Part shown: in pieces, positions 46,540-55,461 of the stretch | How positions within the stretch are numbered: position 1 is the stretch's first letter | Layout: the number at the start of each line of letters is the position of its first letter | Origin: Rouxiella badensis | Lineage (GTDB): Bacteria > Pseudomonadota > Gammaproteobacteria > Enterobacterales > Enterobacteriaceae | Reading direction: 5' to 3' | Length of the DNA stretch: 64,000 nucleotides | NCBI GenBank assembly: GCA_026967495.1 | Contig: CP114060.1 | Location: 1,116,001-1,180,000 of the forward strand | The notes under the pieces: generated by a model | Databases searched by the model: none | Told to the model about the DNA's origin: nothing | What the model saw: the letters and a program-made list of their open reading frames with translations, nothing else | Program-made: the position numbers and the translations under genes

Positions 46540-47256
46540 ATGTCTAATTCGCTTTTAAATGGCGAAACCGGTGAACTGGATTTGCTGGACCAACGTCCTT
46601 TTAGTGCAACCGACCATGAAATCCTGACCTCCTACGAGGCGGTGGTAGACGGTTTGGCCATGCTGATTGGGCAACACTGTGAAATAGTTCTGCATTCTCT
46701 GGAAGATCTGAAATGCTCGGCTATTCGAATCGCCAATGGGGAACATACCGGTCGCAAGATAGGCTCGCCTATCACCGATTTGGCGCTGCGCATGCTGCAC
46801 GATATGACGGGCGCAGACAGCAATGTCTCTAAAGCCTATTTTACCCGTGCAAAAAGTGGCGTGCTGATGAAGTCGGTCACTATCGCCATTCGCAACCGCG
46901 ATCAGCGTGTGATCGGTTTACTGTGTATCAACATGAACCTCGACGTGCCGTTCTCGCAGATCATGCAAACCTTTATGCCGCCGGAAACGCAGGACGTCTC
47001 GCCTTCCGTCAACTTTGCCTCCTCCGTGGACGATCTCGTCGCGCAAACGCTCGAGTTCACCATCGAAGAAGTCAACGCGGACCGTAACGTCACTAACAAT
47101 GCCAAGAATCGTCAGGTGGTACTCAACCTGTATGAGAAGGGCATTTTTGATATTAAAGACGCAATCAACCAGGTTGCCGACCGCCTGAATATCTCCAAAC
47201 ATACGGTTTATCTGTATATTCGCCAGTTCAAAAGCGGCGAGCCGTTGGGGAATTAG
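46540..47256 (+). CDS. yheO: YheO transcriptional regulator
   Basis: YheO is a putative DNA-binding regulator at the head of the tusDCB cluster. I use ATG 46540 (MSNSLLNGETGELDLLDQRP); the open GTG at 46528 is less likely. The protein has 238 residues: a PAS-like YheO domain (SYEAVVDGLAMLIGQHCEIV, GSPITDLALRMLHDM) and a C-terminal HTH (AINQVADRLNISKHTVYLYI). It is very close to E. coli YheO. The tusD start lies only two bases after its stop. Confidence 0.94.
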   Translation: MSNSLLNGETGELDLLDQRPFSATDHEILTSYEAVVDGLAMLIGQHCEIVLHSLEDLKCSAIRIANGEHTGRKIGSPITDLALRMLHDMTGADSNVSKAYFTRAKSGVLMKSVTIAIRNRDQRVIGLLCINMNLDVPFSQIMQTFMPPETQDVSPSVNFASSVDDLVAQTLEFTIEEVNADRNVTNNAKNRQVVLNLYEKGIFDIKDAINQVADRLNISKHTVYLYIRQFKSGEPLGN

Positions 47257-47258
47257 CG

Positions 47259-47651
47259 TTGACATTGCGATACAGCATTTTGGTCACTGGGGCGCCGTAT
47301 GGCACCCAGCAGGCCAGCGCAGCCTATCAGTTTGCTCTGGCGCTTCTCGCCCGTGGACACAAACTCGACAGCGTTTTTTTCTATCGTGAAGGTGTGCTTA
47401 ACGGCAACCGGCTGACCTCACCGGCTTCCGACGAATTTGACCTGGTGCGCGCATGGCAGCAGTTGGCCCACGCCCATGAGGTTGAACTTAATGTCTGCGT
47501 CGCCGCCGCGCTGCGTCGCGGGGTGATGGACGCCGATGAGGCCACCCACCATGAAGACAAATATCCCAATCTGCAGCCAGGTTTCGCGTTGACCGGATTA
47601 GGCAGTCTCGCGGAAGCCGCGTTGGTCTGCGATCGGCTGATACAGTTTTAA
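47259..47651 (+). CDS. tusD: Sulfurtransferase TusD
   Basis: TusD, with TusB and TusC, forms the TusBCD complex that relays sulfur from TusA to TusE for 2-thiouridine at tRNA wobble U34. The 130-residue protein has the relay cysteine in LNVCVAAALRRGVMD. It starts at TTG (47259, or a second TTG at 47265), immediately after yheO, which suggests coupled translation. E. coli TusD is 128 residues. Confidence 0.94.
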   Translation: MTLRYSILVTGAPYGTQQASAAYQFALALLARGHKLDSVFFYREGVLNGNRLTSPASDEFDLVRAWQQLAHAHEVELNVCVAAALRRGVMDADEATHHEDKYPNLQPGFALTGLGSLAEAALVCDRLIQF

Positions 47652-47672
47652 GCGTCAGGAACAGGCCGAAAC

Positions 47673-48050
47673 ATGAAGGCAGAAAACCAAGTAAAAAGAG
47701 TGGCCTTTGTGTTTTCACAAGGACCACACGGCACGTCTGCCGGCAGAGAAGGGTTGGACGCACTGCTCGCGACCTCGGCGCTCAGTGAAGACATTGGCGT
47801 CTTTTTCGTGGCCGACGGTGTGCTGCAGCTGCTCAAGGGCCAGCAGCCGGAAAAAATTTTAGCGCGTGATTATATTGCTACTTATGGCGTATTGCCGCTT
47901 TATGACGTTGAACAATGCTTTATCTGTGGCGCATCTGCACAGGAGCGTGGGCTGGCAGAATATGACGATTGGGTGCTGGATGTAGAACGGCTCTCACCTG
48001 ATGTATTGCGCCAGAAGCTGGCTTCCTATGACGTTGTCATAACTTTTTGA
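47673..48050 (+). CDS. tusC: Sulfur relay protein TusC
   Basis: TusC is the DsrF-like core subunit of the TusBCD hexamer. The 125-residue frame (E. coli 119) is intact: VKRVAFVFSQGPHGTSAGRE, the helix AGREGLDALLATSAL, and the closing LRQKLASYDVVITF. It lies 21 bases after tusD and 13 before tusB. Confidence 0.94.
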   Translation: MKAENQVKRVAFVFSQGPHGTSAGREGLDALLATSALSEDIGVFFVADGVLQLLKGQQPEKILARDYIATYGVLPLYDVEQCFICGASAQERGLAEYDDWVLDVERLSPDVLRQKLASYDVVITF

Positions 48051-48063
48051 TCGGGAAAAGACT

Positions 48064-48351
48064 ATGCTTTTTACCCTTGCCCGTTCTCCTCAACAATGTG
48101 ATTTACCGGCACTTATGCGCCTGGTGAGTGACACGGATGCCTTACTGCTTATGCAGGACGGTGTGACGGCCGCGCTTGAAAACAGCCTGGCACAGTCCCA
48201 TATATCTGTTCTGACTTGTCCGGTGTATGTGCTCAGCGAAGACCTGCAGGCCCGCGGCCTGTCTGGTCAAATTTCACACAAAGTGACGCCGATCGACTAT
48301 ACTGGATTCGTTGATTTGACCGAGAAGCATCGCCAACACGTCGCATGGTGA
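48064..48351 (+). CDS. tusB: Sulfur relay protein TusB
   Basis: TusB is the DsrH-like subunit of TusBCD. The 95-residue frame matches E. coli TusB length (95): MLFTLARSPQQCDLPALMRL, DALLLMQDGVTAAL, VLSEDLQARGLSG. It closes the yheO-tusDCB cluster, just before the str operon promoter. Confidence 0.94.
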   Translation: MLFTLARSPQQCDLPALMRLVSDTDALLLMQDGVTAALENSLAQSHISVLTCPVYVLSEDLQARGLSGQISHKVTPIDYTGFVDLTEKHRQHVAW

Positions 48352-48374
48352 TTTCGCGAATTGTTGTATATTTC

Positions 48375-48403
48375 TTGACACTTTCACGGGTCAGCAATAA
48401 AAT
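48375..48403 (+). promoter_or_regulatory. str operon promoter
   Basis: TTGACA at 48375-48380 and TAAAAT at 48398-48403 are separated by exactly 17 bases, about 90 bases upstream of rpsL. The arrangement and sequence closely follow the E. coli str promoter. Confidence 0.9.
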
Positions 48404-48493
48404 TCTGCGTCCCATATTGGCATCTGCCGATCGTGGGTCGATTTATCACGTGTTTACAAAGTAGTTTACGAAACAAAATCCAGGAGCTTTTTA

Positions 48494-48868
48494 ATGGCAA
48501 CAATTAATCAGCTGGTACGCAAACCACGCTCTACGAAGGTTGCTAAAAGCAACGTTCCAGCGCTGGAAGCTTGCCCGCAGAAACGTGGCGTTTGTACCCG
48601 TGTGTACACCACCACTCCAAAAAAACCAAACTCCGCACTGCGTAAAGTATGTCGCGTTCGTTTGACTAACGGTTTTGAAGTTACCTCCTACATCGGCGGT
48701 GAAGGTCATAACCTGCAGGAACACTCCGTGATCCTCATCCGTGGCGGTCGTGTAAAAGACTTGCCAGGTGTGCGTTACCACACCGTTCGCGGCGCACTGG
48801 ACTGTTCAGGCGTTAAAGACCGTAAGCAGTCTCGTTCTAAATACGGCGTTAAAAAGCCGAAGTCTTAA
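48494..48868 (+). CDS. rpsL: 30S ribosomal protein S12
   Basis: S12 sits at the decoding centre of the 30S subunit. The intact 124-residue frame has the streptomycin-related loops TTPKKPNSALRKVCRVRL (Lys43 region) and RGGRVKDLPGVRYHTVRG (Lys88 region), both wild type in pattern, so no streptomycin-resistance change is evident. It follows AGGAG and leads the str operon. Confidence 0.99.
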   Translation: MATINQLVRKPRSTKVAKSNVPALEACPQKRGVCTRVYTTTPKKPNSALRKVCRVRLTNGFEVTSYIGGEGHNLQEHSVILIRGGRVKDLPGVRYHTVRGALDCSGVKDRKQSRSKYGVKKPKS

Positions 48869-48964
48869 TGGTTCTCCGTTAAGTAAGGCCAAACATTTTC
48901 ACATTACTGTCAAAATAAACTCATAGAGTTTTGGACAATCCTGAATTAACAACGGAGTATTCCC

Positions 48965-49435
48965 ATGCCACGTCGTCGCGTCATTGGTCAACGTAAAATT
49001 CTGCCAGATCCTAAGTTCGGGTCCGAACTGCTGGCTAAATTCGTAAATATCCTGATGGTAGATGGTAAAAAATCTACTGCAGAAGCAATCGTCTACAACG
49101 CACTTGAGACCCTGGCTCAACGTAGCGGTAAAGACAGCCTGGAAGCTTTCGAAGTCGCTCTGGACAACGTCCGTCCGACCGTCGAAGTTAAGTCCCGCCG
49201 CGTTGGTGGTTCTACTTATCAGGTTCCAGTTGAAGTACGTCCGGTTCGTCGTAATGCTCTGGCAATGCGTTGGATCGTTGAAGCTGCTCGTAAACGCGGT
49301 GATAAATCCATGGCTCTGCGCCTGGCGAACGAACTTTCTGATGCAGCAGACAACAAAGGTACTGCTGTTAAGAAACGTGAAGACGTTCACCGTATGGCCG
49401 AAGCCAACAAGGCGTTCGCCCACTACCGCTGGTAA
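48965..49435 (+). CDS. rpsG: 30S ribosomal protein S7
   Basis: S7 nucleates assembly of the 30S head and binds near the E site. The frame is intact at 156 residues (MPRRRVIGQRKILPDPKFGS to NKAFAHYRW). The 96-base rpsL-rpsG spacer is where S7 represses the str operon translationally in E. coli; I infer the same here. A palindromic repeat follows before fusA. Confidence 0.99.
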   Translation: MPRRRVIGQRKILPDPKFGSELLAKFVNILMVDGKKSTAEAIVYNALETLAQRSGKDSLEAFEVALDNVRPTVEVKSRRVGGSTYQVPVEVRPVRRNALAMRWIVEAARKRGDKSMALRLANELSDAADNKGTAVKKREDVHRMAEANKAFAHYRW

Positions 49436-49448
49436 TTACCCGCTGTAG

Positions 49449-49569
49449 ATACCCCAAGATTTCAACTTGCAGAAAGACGGCAGTTGGAAGACCCCGGGAA
49501 TTTACATGGTTAATGGACCGGGGTGAGCGAAACGGCTTACGCATCTGCGATTTGAAAGATTGCGGGTAT
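49449..49569. repeat. Palindromic intergenic repeat between rpsG and fusA
   Basis: About 121 bases form a long imperfect inverted repeat. The left end ATACCCC-AAGATTTCAACTTGCAGA mirrors the right end TCTGCGATTTGAAAGATTGCGGGTAT, and an inner pair (GACCCCGG with CCGGGGT) flanks a central loop. From memory this resembles the palindromic repeats scattered through Yersinia and Serratia genomes (YPAL-like), including the internal GGGTGAGCGAA. It lengthens the rpsG-fusA spacer to 214 bases and would form a strong hairpin in the str mRNA. Confidence 0.72.
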
Positions 49570-49649
49570 ATGCTAAACAAGCGGGCGCTGGCAACAGTTA
49601 GCCCGTTTGGATTAACTGAACTTGAACGCCCTAGTAATAGAGGAATCAA

Positions 49650-51764
49650 ATGGCTCGTAAAACACCCATTGAGCGTTACCGTAACATTGGTATCAGCGCT
49701 CACATCGACGCCGGTAAAACGACGACTACCGAACGTGTTCTGTTCTACACCGGTGTAAACCACAAGATCGGTGAAGTACACGACGGCGCAGCAACCATGG
49801 ACTGGATGGAGCAGGAGCAGGAACGTGGTATTACCATCACGTCTGCTGCGACTACCTGTTACTGGTCTGGTATGGCTAAGCAGTTCGAACCACACCACAT
49901 CAACATCATCGACACCCCAGGACACGTTGACTTCACCATCGAAGTTGAACGTTCTATGCGTGTTCTTGATGGCGCAGTAATGGTTTACTGTGCTGTTGGC
50001 GGCGTTCAGCCACAGTCTGAAACCGTATGGCGTCAAGCTAACAAATATAAAGTTCCTCGTATCGCGTTCGTTAACAAAATGGACCGTATGGGTGCTAACT
50101 TCCTGAAAGTTGTTGGTCAGATCGAACAGCGTCTGAATGCAACTCCGGTTCCTCTGCAGCTGGCTATCGGCGCAGAAGAGAAATTCACCGGCGTTGTTGA
50201 CCTTGTCAAGATGAAAGCAATCAACTGGAACGAAGAAGATCAGGGCGTGACCTTCGAATACGAAGAGATCCCAGCTGATATGCAAGAACTGGCTGAAGAA
50301 TGGCGCCAGAAACTGGTTGAAGCCGCTGCTGAAGGTTCTGACGAGCTGATGGAGAAATTCTTTGGTGGCGAAGAGCTGACCGAAGAAGAGATCAAAGCTT
50401 CTCTGCGTAAGCGCGTTCTGAACAACGAAGTAATCCTGGTTACCTGTGGTTCTGCGTTTAAAAACAAAGGCGTACAGGCAATGCTGGATGCTGTTGTTGA
50501 GTATCTGCCAGCACCAACCGACGTTGAAGCTATCAACGGTATGTTGGACGACGGTAAAGACACTCCAGCAGTTCGCCATTCTGACGACAAAGAGCCGTTC
50601 TCTGCTCTGGCGTTCAAAATCGCTACTGACCCATTCGTGGGTAACTTGACGTTCTTCCGTGTTTACTCCGGTCTCGTCAACTCAGGTGACACTGTATTTA
50701 ACCCAGTGAAATCTCAGCGTGAACGTCTGGGTCGTATCGTTCAGATGCACGCTAACAAGCGTGAAGAAATTAAAGAAGTTCGTGCAGGCGATATCGCTGC
50801 AGCGATCGGTCTGAAAGACGTGACTACTGGTGATACCCTGTGTGATCCGGACAACGTGATCATTCTTGAGCGTATGGAATTCCCAGAGCCGGTAATCTCC
50901 GTAGCTGTAGAACCAAAAACCAAAGCTGACCAAGAAAAAATGGGTCTGGCTCTGGGCCGTCTGGCTAAAGAAGACCCATCATTCCGCGTTTGGACTGATG
51001 AAGAATCTGGTCAGACAATCATCGCAGGTATGGGTGAGCTTCACCTGGACATCCTGGTTGACCGTATGCGTCGCGAATTCAACGTTGAAGCTAACGTTGG
51101 TAAGCCGCAGGTAGCCTACCGTGAAGCGATTCGCGCCAAAGTTACCGACATCGAAGGTAAACACGCCAAGCAGTCTGGTGGTCGTGGTCAGTACGGTCAT
51201 GTTGTTATCGACATGTACCCACTCGAGCCGGGTGTTAACCCTAAAGGCTACGAGTTTGTCAACGAAATCAAAGGCGGTGTAATTCCTGGTGAATTCATCG
51301 GTGCGATTGACAAAGGCATCCAGGAGCAGCTGAAATCTGGCCCGCTGGCTGGTTACCCGGTAGTGGACATGGGCGTGCGTCTGCACTTCGGTTCTTACCA
51401 TGACGTTGACTCCTCTGAACTGGCGTTTAAACTGGCAGCATCTATCGCCTTTAAAGATGGCTTTAAGAAAGCAAAACCTGTGCTTCTTGAACCAATCATG
51501 AAGGTTGAAGTAGAAACTCCAGAAGAGAACACTGGTGACGTTATCGGTGACCTTAGCCGTCGTCGTGGTATGCTGAAAGGCCAAGAATCTAACGCGACTG
51601 GCGTTGTGATTCACGCTGAAGTTCCGCTTTCCGAGATGTTCGGTTATGCAACTCAGCTGCGTTCACTGACCAAAGGTCGTGCATCTTACTCCATGGAATT
51701 CCTGAAGTATGATGACGCGCCAAGCAACGTTGCACAGGCCGTAATCGAAGCCCGTGGTAAATAA
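49650..51764 (+). CDS. fusA: Elongation factor G
   Basis: EF-G drives ribosomal translocation and, with RRF, recycling. The intact 704-residue GTPase has G1 AHIDAGKTTT, the switch I block ERGITITSAAT, G3 DTPGHVDFT, G4 NKMD and G5 GSAF, followed by domains II-V. It follows AATAGAGGAATCAA and precedes tuf by 71 bases. Confidence 0.99.
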   Translation: MARKTPIERYRNIGISAHIDAGKTTTTERVLFYTGVNHKIGEVHDGAATMDWMEQEQERGITITSAATTCYWSGMAKQFEPHHINIIDTPGHVDFTIEVERSMRVLDGAVMVYCAVGGVQPQSETVWRQANKYKVPRIAFVNKMDRMGANFLKVVGQIEQRLNATPVPLQLAIGAEEKFTGVVDLVKMKAINWNEEDQGVTFEYEEIPADMQELAEEWRQKLVEAAAEGSDELMEKFFGGEELTEEEIKASLRKRVLNNEVILVTCGSAFKNKGVQAMLDAVVEYLPAPTDVEAINGMLDDGKDTPAVRHSDDKEPFSALAFKIATDPFVGNLTFFRVYSGLVNSGDTVFNPVKSQRERLGRIVQMHANKREEIKEVRAGDIAAAIGLKDVTTGDTLCDPDNVIILERMEFPEPVISVAVEPKTKADQEKMGLALGRLAKEDPSFRVWTDEESGQTIIAGMGELHLDILVDRMRREFNVEANVGKPQVAYREAIRAKVTDIEGKHAKQSGGRGQYGHVVIDMYPLEPGVNPKGYEFVNEIKGGVIPGEFIGAIDKGIQEQLKSGPLAGYPVVDMGVRLHFGSYHDVDSSELAFKLAASIAFKDGFKKAKPVLLEPIMKVEVETPEENTGDVIGDLSRRRGMLKGQESNATGVVIHAEVPLSEMFGYATQLRSLTKGRASYSMEFLKYDDAPSNVAQAVIEARGK

Positions 51765-51835
51765 GCCTAGGTTTTTAACACAATGATCCCGTGCTCTCTC
51801 CTTGAGGGGAGAGCACAATAGTAAGGAATATATCC

Positions 51836-53020
51836 GTGTCTAAAGAAAAATTTGAACGTTCCAAACCGCACGTCAACGTTGGTACTATCGGCCACGTTGA
51901 CCACGGTAAAACTACCCTGACTGCTGCTATCACCACCGTTCTGGCTAAAACCTACGGCGGTTCTGCTCGTGCATTCGACCAGATCGATAACGCACCAGAA
52001 GAAAAAGCACGTGGTATCACCATCAACACTTCCCACGTTGAGTATGACACCCCATCACGTCACTACGCGCACGTTGACTGCCCAGGGCACGCCGACTACG
52101 TTAAAAACATGATCACCGGTGCTGCTCAGATGGACGGCGCTATCCTGGTTGTTGCTGCGACTGATGGCCCTATGCCACAGACTCGTGAGCACATCCTGCT
52201 GGGTCGTCAGGTTGGCGTTCCTTTCATCATCGTATTCATGAACAAATGTGACATGGTTGATGATGAAGAGCTGCTGGAACTGGTAGAAATGGAAGTTCGT
52301 GAACTTCTGTCTGCTTATGACTTCCCTGGTGATGACCTGCCAGTTGTTCGTGGTTCAGCGCTGAAAGCACTGGAAGGCGAGCCAGAGTGGGAAGCTAAAA
52401 TCATCGAACTGGCTGGTTTCCTGGATTCTTACATCCCAGAACCAGAGCGCGCTATCGACAAGCCGTTCCTGCTGCCAATCGAAGACGTATTCTCCATCTC
52501 CGGTCGTGGTACCGTTGTTACCGGTCGTGTTGAGCGCGGTATCGTTAAAGTTGGTGAAGAAGTTGAAATCGTGGGTATCAAGGACACTGTTAAGTCTACT
52601 TGTACTGGCGTTGAAATGTTCCGTAAACTGCTGGACGAAGGTCGTGCAGGCGAGAACGTTGGTGTTCTGCTGCGTGGTATCAAGCGTGAAGACATCGAAC
52701 GTGGTCAGGTTCTGGCTAAACCAGGTTCAATCAAACCACACACCAAATTTGACTCAGAAGTTTATATCCTGAGCAAAGATGAAGGCGGTCGTCATACTCC
52801 GTTCTTCAAAGGCTACCGTCCACAGTTCTACTTCCGTACAACTGACGTGACCGGTACCATCGAACTGCCAGAAGGCGTTGAGATGGTAATGCCTGGTGAC
52901 AACGTGAACATGGTTGTTACCCTGATCCACCCAATCGCGATGGATGACGGTCTGCGTTTCGCAATCCGTGAAGGCGGCCGTACTGTAGGCGCTGGTGTTG
53001 TTGCTAAAGTTATCGCTTAA
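51836..53020 (+). CDS. tufA: Elongation factor Tu
   Basis: EF-Tu delivers aminoacyl-tRNA to the ribosome. The 394-residue frame starts at GTG 51836 (as E. coli tufA does) and has GHVDHGKTTL, RGITINTSHVEY, DCPGHADYVKNM and NKCDMVDD. It closes the str operon. The symbol tufA is given by position; a second tuf copy probably exists elsewhere. Confidence 0.98.
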   Translation: MSKEKFERSKPHVNVGTIGHVDHGKTTLTAAITTVLAKTYGGSARAFDQIDNAPEEKARGITINTSHVEYDTPSRHYAHVDCPGHADYVKNMITGAAQMDGAILVVAATDGPMPQTREHILLGRQVGVPFIIVFMNKCDMVDDEELLELVEMEVRELLSAYDFPGDDLPVVRGSALKALEGEPEWEAKIIELAGFLDSYIPEPERAIDKPFLLPIEDVFSISGRGTVVTGRVERGIVKVGEEVEIVGIKDTVKSTCTGVEMFRKLLDEGRAGENVGVLLRGIKREDIERGQVLAKPGSIKPHTKFDSEVYILSKDEGGRHTPFFKGYRPQFYFRTTDVTGTIELPEGVEMVMPGDNVNMVVTLIHPIAMDDGLRFAIREGGRTVGAGVVAKVIA

Positions 53021-53048
53021 TCGCTGATAAATTTAGGAATATAAAAGA

Positions 53049-53071
53049 GGGTGCTTAGGCACCCTTTTTTT
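53049..53071 (+). terminator. tuf terminator
   Basis: GGGTGC pairs with GCACCC around TTAG and is followed by T7, 29 bases after the tuf stop. Confidence 0.95.
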
Positions 53072-53119
53072 GCCCGTTTTCAGCAGAAGTGACAATGTAA
53101 ATTTCTACAAACAGAATTG

Positions 53120-53140
53120 AAATAAAAACGATTCTCATTT
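53120..53140 (+). promoter_or_regulatory. Possible Fur box upstream of bfd
   Basis: The stretch AATAAAAACGATTCTCATT resembles the 19-bp Fur consensus and lies just before bfd, which is Fur-repressed in E. coli. The match is by eye and incomplete in the left half. Confidence 0.5.
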
Positions 53141-53176
53141 ACAGTTATGTGAATTGATTGAATATTGAGTTCCCGT

Positions 53177-53371
53177 ATGTACGTGTGTTTGTGTAACGCA
53201 GTCACTGATAAAGTGATCCGCAAAGTCGTTCAACAGCATCAGCCACAAACGATGAAAGAGCTTCGCCAACTTTGCCCGATTGGGACTGACTGTGGTAAAT
53301 GCATCAGACAAGCCAGGGAGATCTTGGTAGAGGAGCAAGATAACGCCACTTACATCATCGAGGTCGCCTGA
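53177..53371 (+). CDS. bfd: Bacterioferritin-associated ferredoxin
   Basis: Bfd is a 2Fe-2S ferredoxin that reduces bacterioferritin cores to release iron. ATG 53177 gives 64 residues (MYVCLCNAVTDKVIRKVV), with the four cluster cysteines in CLC (two) and CPIGTDCGKC region as C-x-C-x(31-32)-C-x2-C. It lies 76 bases before bfr, the classic pair. Confidence 0.96.
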   Translation: MYVCLCNAVTDKVIRKVVQQHQPQTMKELRQLCPIGTDCGKCIRQAREILVEEQDNATYIIEVA

Positions 53372-53447
53372 TAATTAGTAGGGGTATTTCTTTCACTCTT
53401 TGCTAAGTGGTTCTACACTCTTAGAACCTATAGCGGAGGGGATTCCT

Positions 53448-53939
53448 ATGAAAGGCGATACCAAAATGATTTCGCACCTCAACAAGTTGCTTGGAAACGA
53501 GCTTGTTGCCATCAATCAGTATTTTCTTCACGCCAGAATGTTCAAGAACTGGGGTTTAATGCGACTTAACGGCATTGAATACCATGAATCCATCGATGAA
53601 ATGAAACACGCCGATATCTACATCGAGCGTATCCTGTTCCTTGAGGGCATTCCCAATCTGCAAGATCTCGGCAAGCTTAATATCGGTGAAGACGTTGAGG
53701 AGATGCTCAAGTCTGATCTGGTGCTTGAACTCGACGGTGCCAAAGATTTACGTGAGGCCATTGCCTATGCCGATTCCATTCATGACTATGTAAGCCGCGA
53801 CCTGATGATTACTATTTTGGCCGATGAAGAGCACCACATAGACTGGATAGAAACCGAGGTTGACCTGATAGGACGCGTGGGTATTCAAAATTACATTCAG
53901 ACCCAGATTAAAGAAGAATCAGCAAAAGCGTCCCACTAG
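53448..53939 (+). CDS. bfr: Bacterioferritin
   Basis: Bfr is a 24-subunit haem-containing iron store. ATG 53448 behind GGAGGGGAT gives 163 residues (MKGDTKMISHLNKLLGNELV). The ferroxidase ligands appear in NELVAINQYF, YHESIDEMKHADIY and DEEHHIDWIE, and Met52 (DEMKHAD) is the haem ligand. It is intact and paired with bfd. Confidence 0.97.
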   Translation: MKGDTKMISHLNKLLGNELVAINQYFLHARMFKNWGLMRLNGIEYHESIDEMKHADIYIERILFLEGIPNLQDLGKLNIGEDVEEMLKSDLVLELDGAKDLREAIAYADSIHDYVSRDLMITILADEEHHIDWIETEVDLIGRVGIQNYIQTQIKEESAKASH

Positions 53940-54258
53940 TCTCTCTTTACTTAATCGTTACGCAGACCATGCATAAGGGATCAGCCAGGCTGCATACTCG
54001 CTGGCTGATATAAAACTCCCCTTAGCCTTTCTCAACAGCACCTCCTCAAGCCGAAAAATCCCAGTGCCAACATCGCTATTCTCACTGTCGGCGCAGATAT
54101 CGCCCCCAAGGGAAAATACTCCAACCCAATTCAGCTACTTCAGGCCGCCATTTGTAAAACTCCCGTAGCTGCGGTCATAGATGCCGTTTATCAACCTGTG
54201 TCACTCTCGCGAGAAGGGCAGGGTGTACGAAATAAACGCACTTTATTGTCAGGAGGGG
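53940..54258. other. bfr-S10 operon intergenic region
   Basis: Between bfr and the S10 promoter there are about 320 bases with no supported gene. A 9-bp perfect inverted repeat (ATCAGCCAG at 53980-53988, CTGGCTGAT at 54001-54009) could end bfr transcription, though no T run follows. E. coli has gspO in this interval; only unconvincing short frames are seen here, possibly decayed remains. Confidence 0.5.
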
Positions 54259-54286
54259 TTGCTATGTTTGGTGAGTTACGTATAAT
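54259..54286 (+). promoter_or_regulatory. S10 operon promoter
   Basis: TTGCTA (54259-54264) and TATAAT (54281-54286) have a 16-base spacer. The downstream GCGCGGGCTTACC matches the start of the E. coli S10 leader as I remember it. Confidence 0.85.
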
Positions 54287-54292
54287 GCGCGG

Positions 54293-54470
54293 GCTTACCT
54301 AATCTTGGTAAGCCTAATTCGATATGAATTAGTTGTCAGACAAAATAACCGTCTGGCAAACAATACTCCCGATATGGGGGTTATGTGAAGAACGATTACA
54401 CTCTCCCATCAATCGAAATGGGACCGAGGAGTAATCATTTTACGTTTAAAATAATTGGAGCTCTGGTCTC
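54293..54470 (+). promoter_or_regulatory. S10 leader, L4-responsive attenuator region
   Basis: This leader of about 180 bases contains several hairpins, for example CTAATTCGATATGAATTAG. It ends TTGGAGCTCTGGTCTC before the rpsJ ATG, as in E. coli. In E. coli protein L4 binds this leader to stop transcription and translation of the operon. The GAGCTC at 54458 is undisturbed. Confidence 0.75.
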
Positions 54471-54782
54471 ATGCAGAACCAAAGAATCCGTATCCGCCTG
54501 AAAGCGTTTGATCATCGTTTGATCGATCAATCAACTGCGGAAATCGTTGAGACCGCGAAGCGCACTGGTGCGCAAGTTCGTGGTCCAATCCCGCTGCCGA
54601 CCCGCAAAGAGCGCTTTACCATTCTGATTTCTCCGCACGTCAATAAAGATGCGCGCGATCAGTATGAGATTCGCACTCACAAGCGTCTGGTTGACATCGT
54701 TGAGCCAACCGAGAAAACCGTTGATGCTCTGATGCGTCTGGATCTGGCTGCTGGTGTAGACGTGCAGATCAGCCTGGGTTAA
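54471..54782 (+). CDS. rpsJ: 30S ribosomal protein S10
   Basis: S10 is a 30S head protein and, as NusE, part of transcription antitermination complexes. The intact 103-residue frame (MQNQRIRIRLKAFDHRLIDQ to DVQISLG) leads the S10 operon and follows the L4-regulated leader. Confidence 0.99.
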   Translation: MQNQRIRIRLKAFDHRLIDQSTAEIVETAKRTGAQVRGPIPLPTRKERFTILISPHVNKDARDQYEIRTHKRLVDIVEPTEKTVDALMRLDLAAGVDVQISLG

Positions 54783-54815
54783 TCAGGGTCATTGAGCGAT
54801 TGAGAGGTTGAAACA

Positions 54816-55445
54816 ATGATTGGTTTAGTCGGTAAGAAAGTGGGTATGACTCGCATCTTCACAGAAGATGGTGTTTCTATCCCTGTAACCGTTATCGAAA
54901 TTGAAGCAAACCGCGTTACTCAGATCAAAGATCTGGAAAACGACGGTTACCGCGCTGTCCAAGTTACTACTGGTAGCAAAAAAGCTAACCGTGTAACCAA
55001 ACCAGAAGCGGGTCACTTCGCTAAAGCTGGCGTAGAAGCTGGCCGTGGTCTGTGGGAGTTCCGCCTTGCAGAAGGTGAAGAGTTCACTGCAGGTCAAGAC
55101 ATTAGCGTTGAAATTTTCGCAGACGTTAAGAAAGTAGACGTTACTGGTACATCTAAAGGTAAAGGTTTCGCGGGTACTGTTAAACGCTGGAACTTCCGTA
55201 CTCAAGATGCTACTCACGGTAACTCCTTGTCACACCGCGTTCCGGGTTCTATCGGTCAGAACCAGACTCCGGGCAAAGTGTTCAAAGGCAAGAAAATGGC
55301 AGGCCAACTGGGTAACGAGCGTGTAACCGTTCAAAGCCTGGACGTAGTACGTGTTGACGCTGAGCGCAACCTGCTGCTGGTCAAGGGTGCTGTTCCGGGT
55401 GCTACCGGTGGCAACCTGATCGTTAAACCTGCTGTTAAGGCTTAA
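54816..55445 (+). CDS. rplC: 50S ribosomal protein L3
   Basis: L3 is a primary 23S rRNA binder near the peptidyl transferase centre. Intact, 209 residues (MIGLVGKKVGMTRIFTEDG), with the conserved loop THGNSLSHRVPGSIGQNQTP that includes the PrmB-methylated Gln region. It is the second gene of the S10 operon. Confidence 0.99.
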   Translation: MIGLVGKKVGMTRIFTEDGVSIPVTVIEIEANRVTQIKDLENDGYRAVQVTTGSKKANRVTKPEAGHFAKAGVEAGRGLWEFRLAEGEEFTAGQDISVEIFADVKKVDVTGTSKGKGFAGTVKRWNFRTQDATHGNSLSHRVPGSIGQNQTPGKVFKGKKMAGQLGNERVTVQSLDVVRVDAERNLLLVKGAVPGATGGNLIVKPAVKA

Positions 55446-55461
55446 CGTCGAGGAGATAGGA

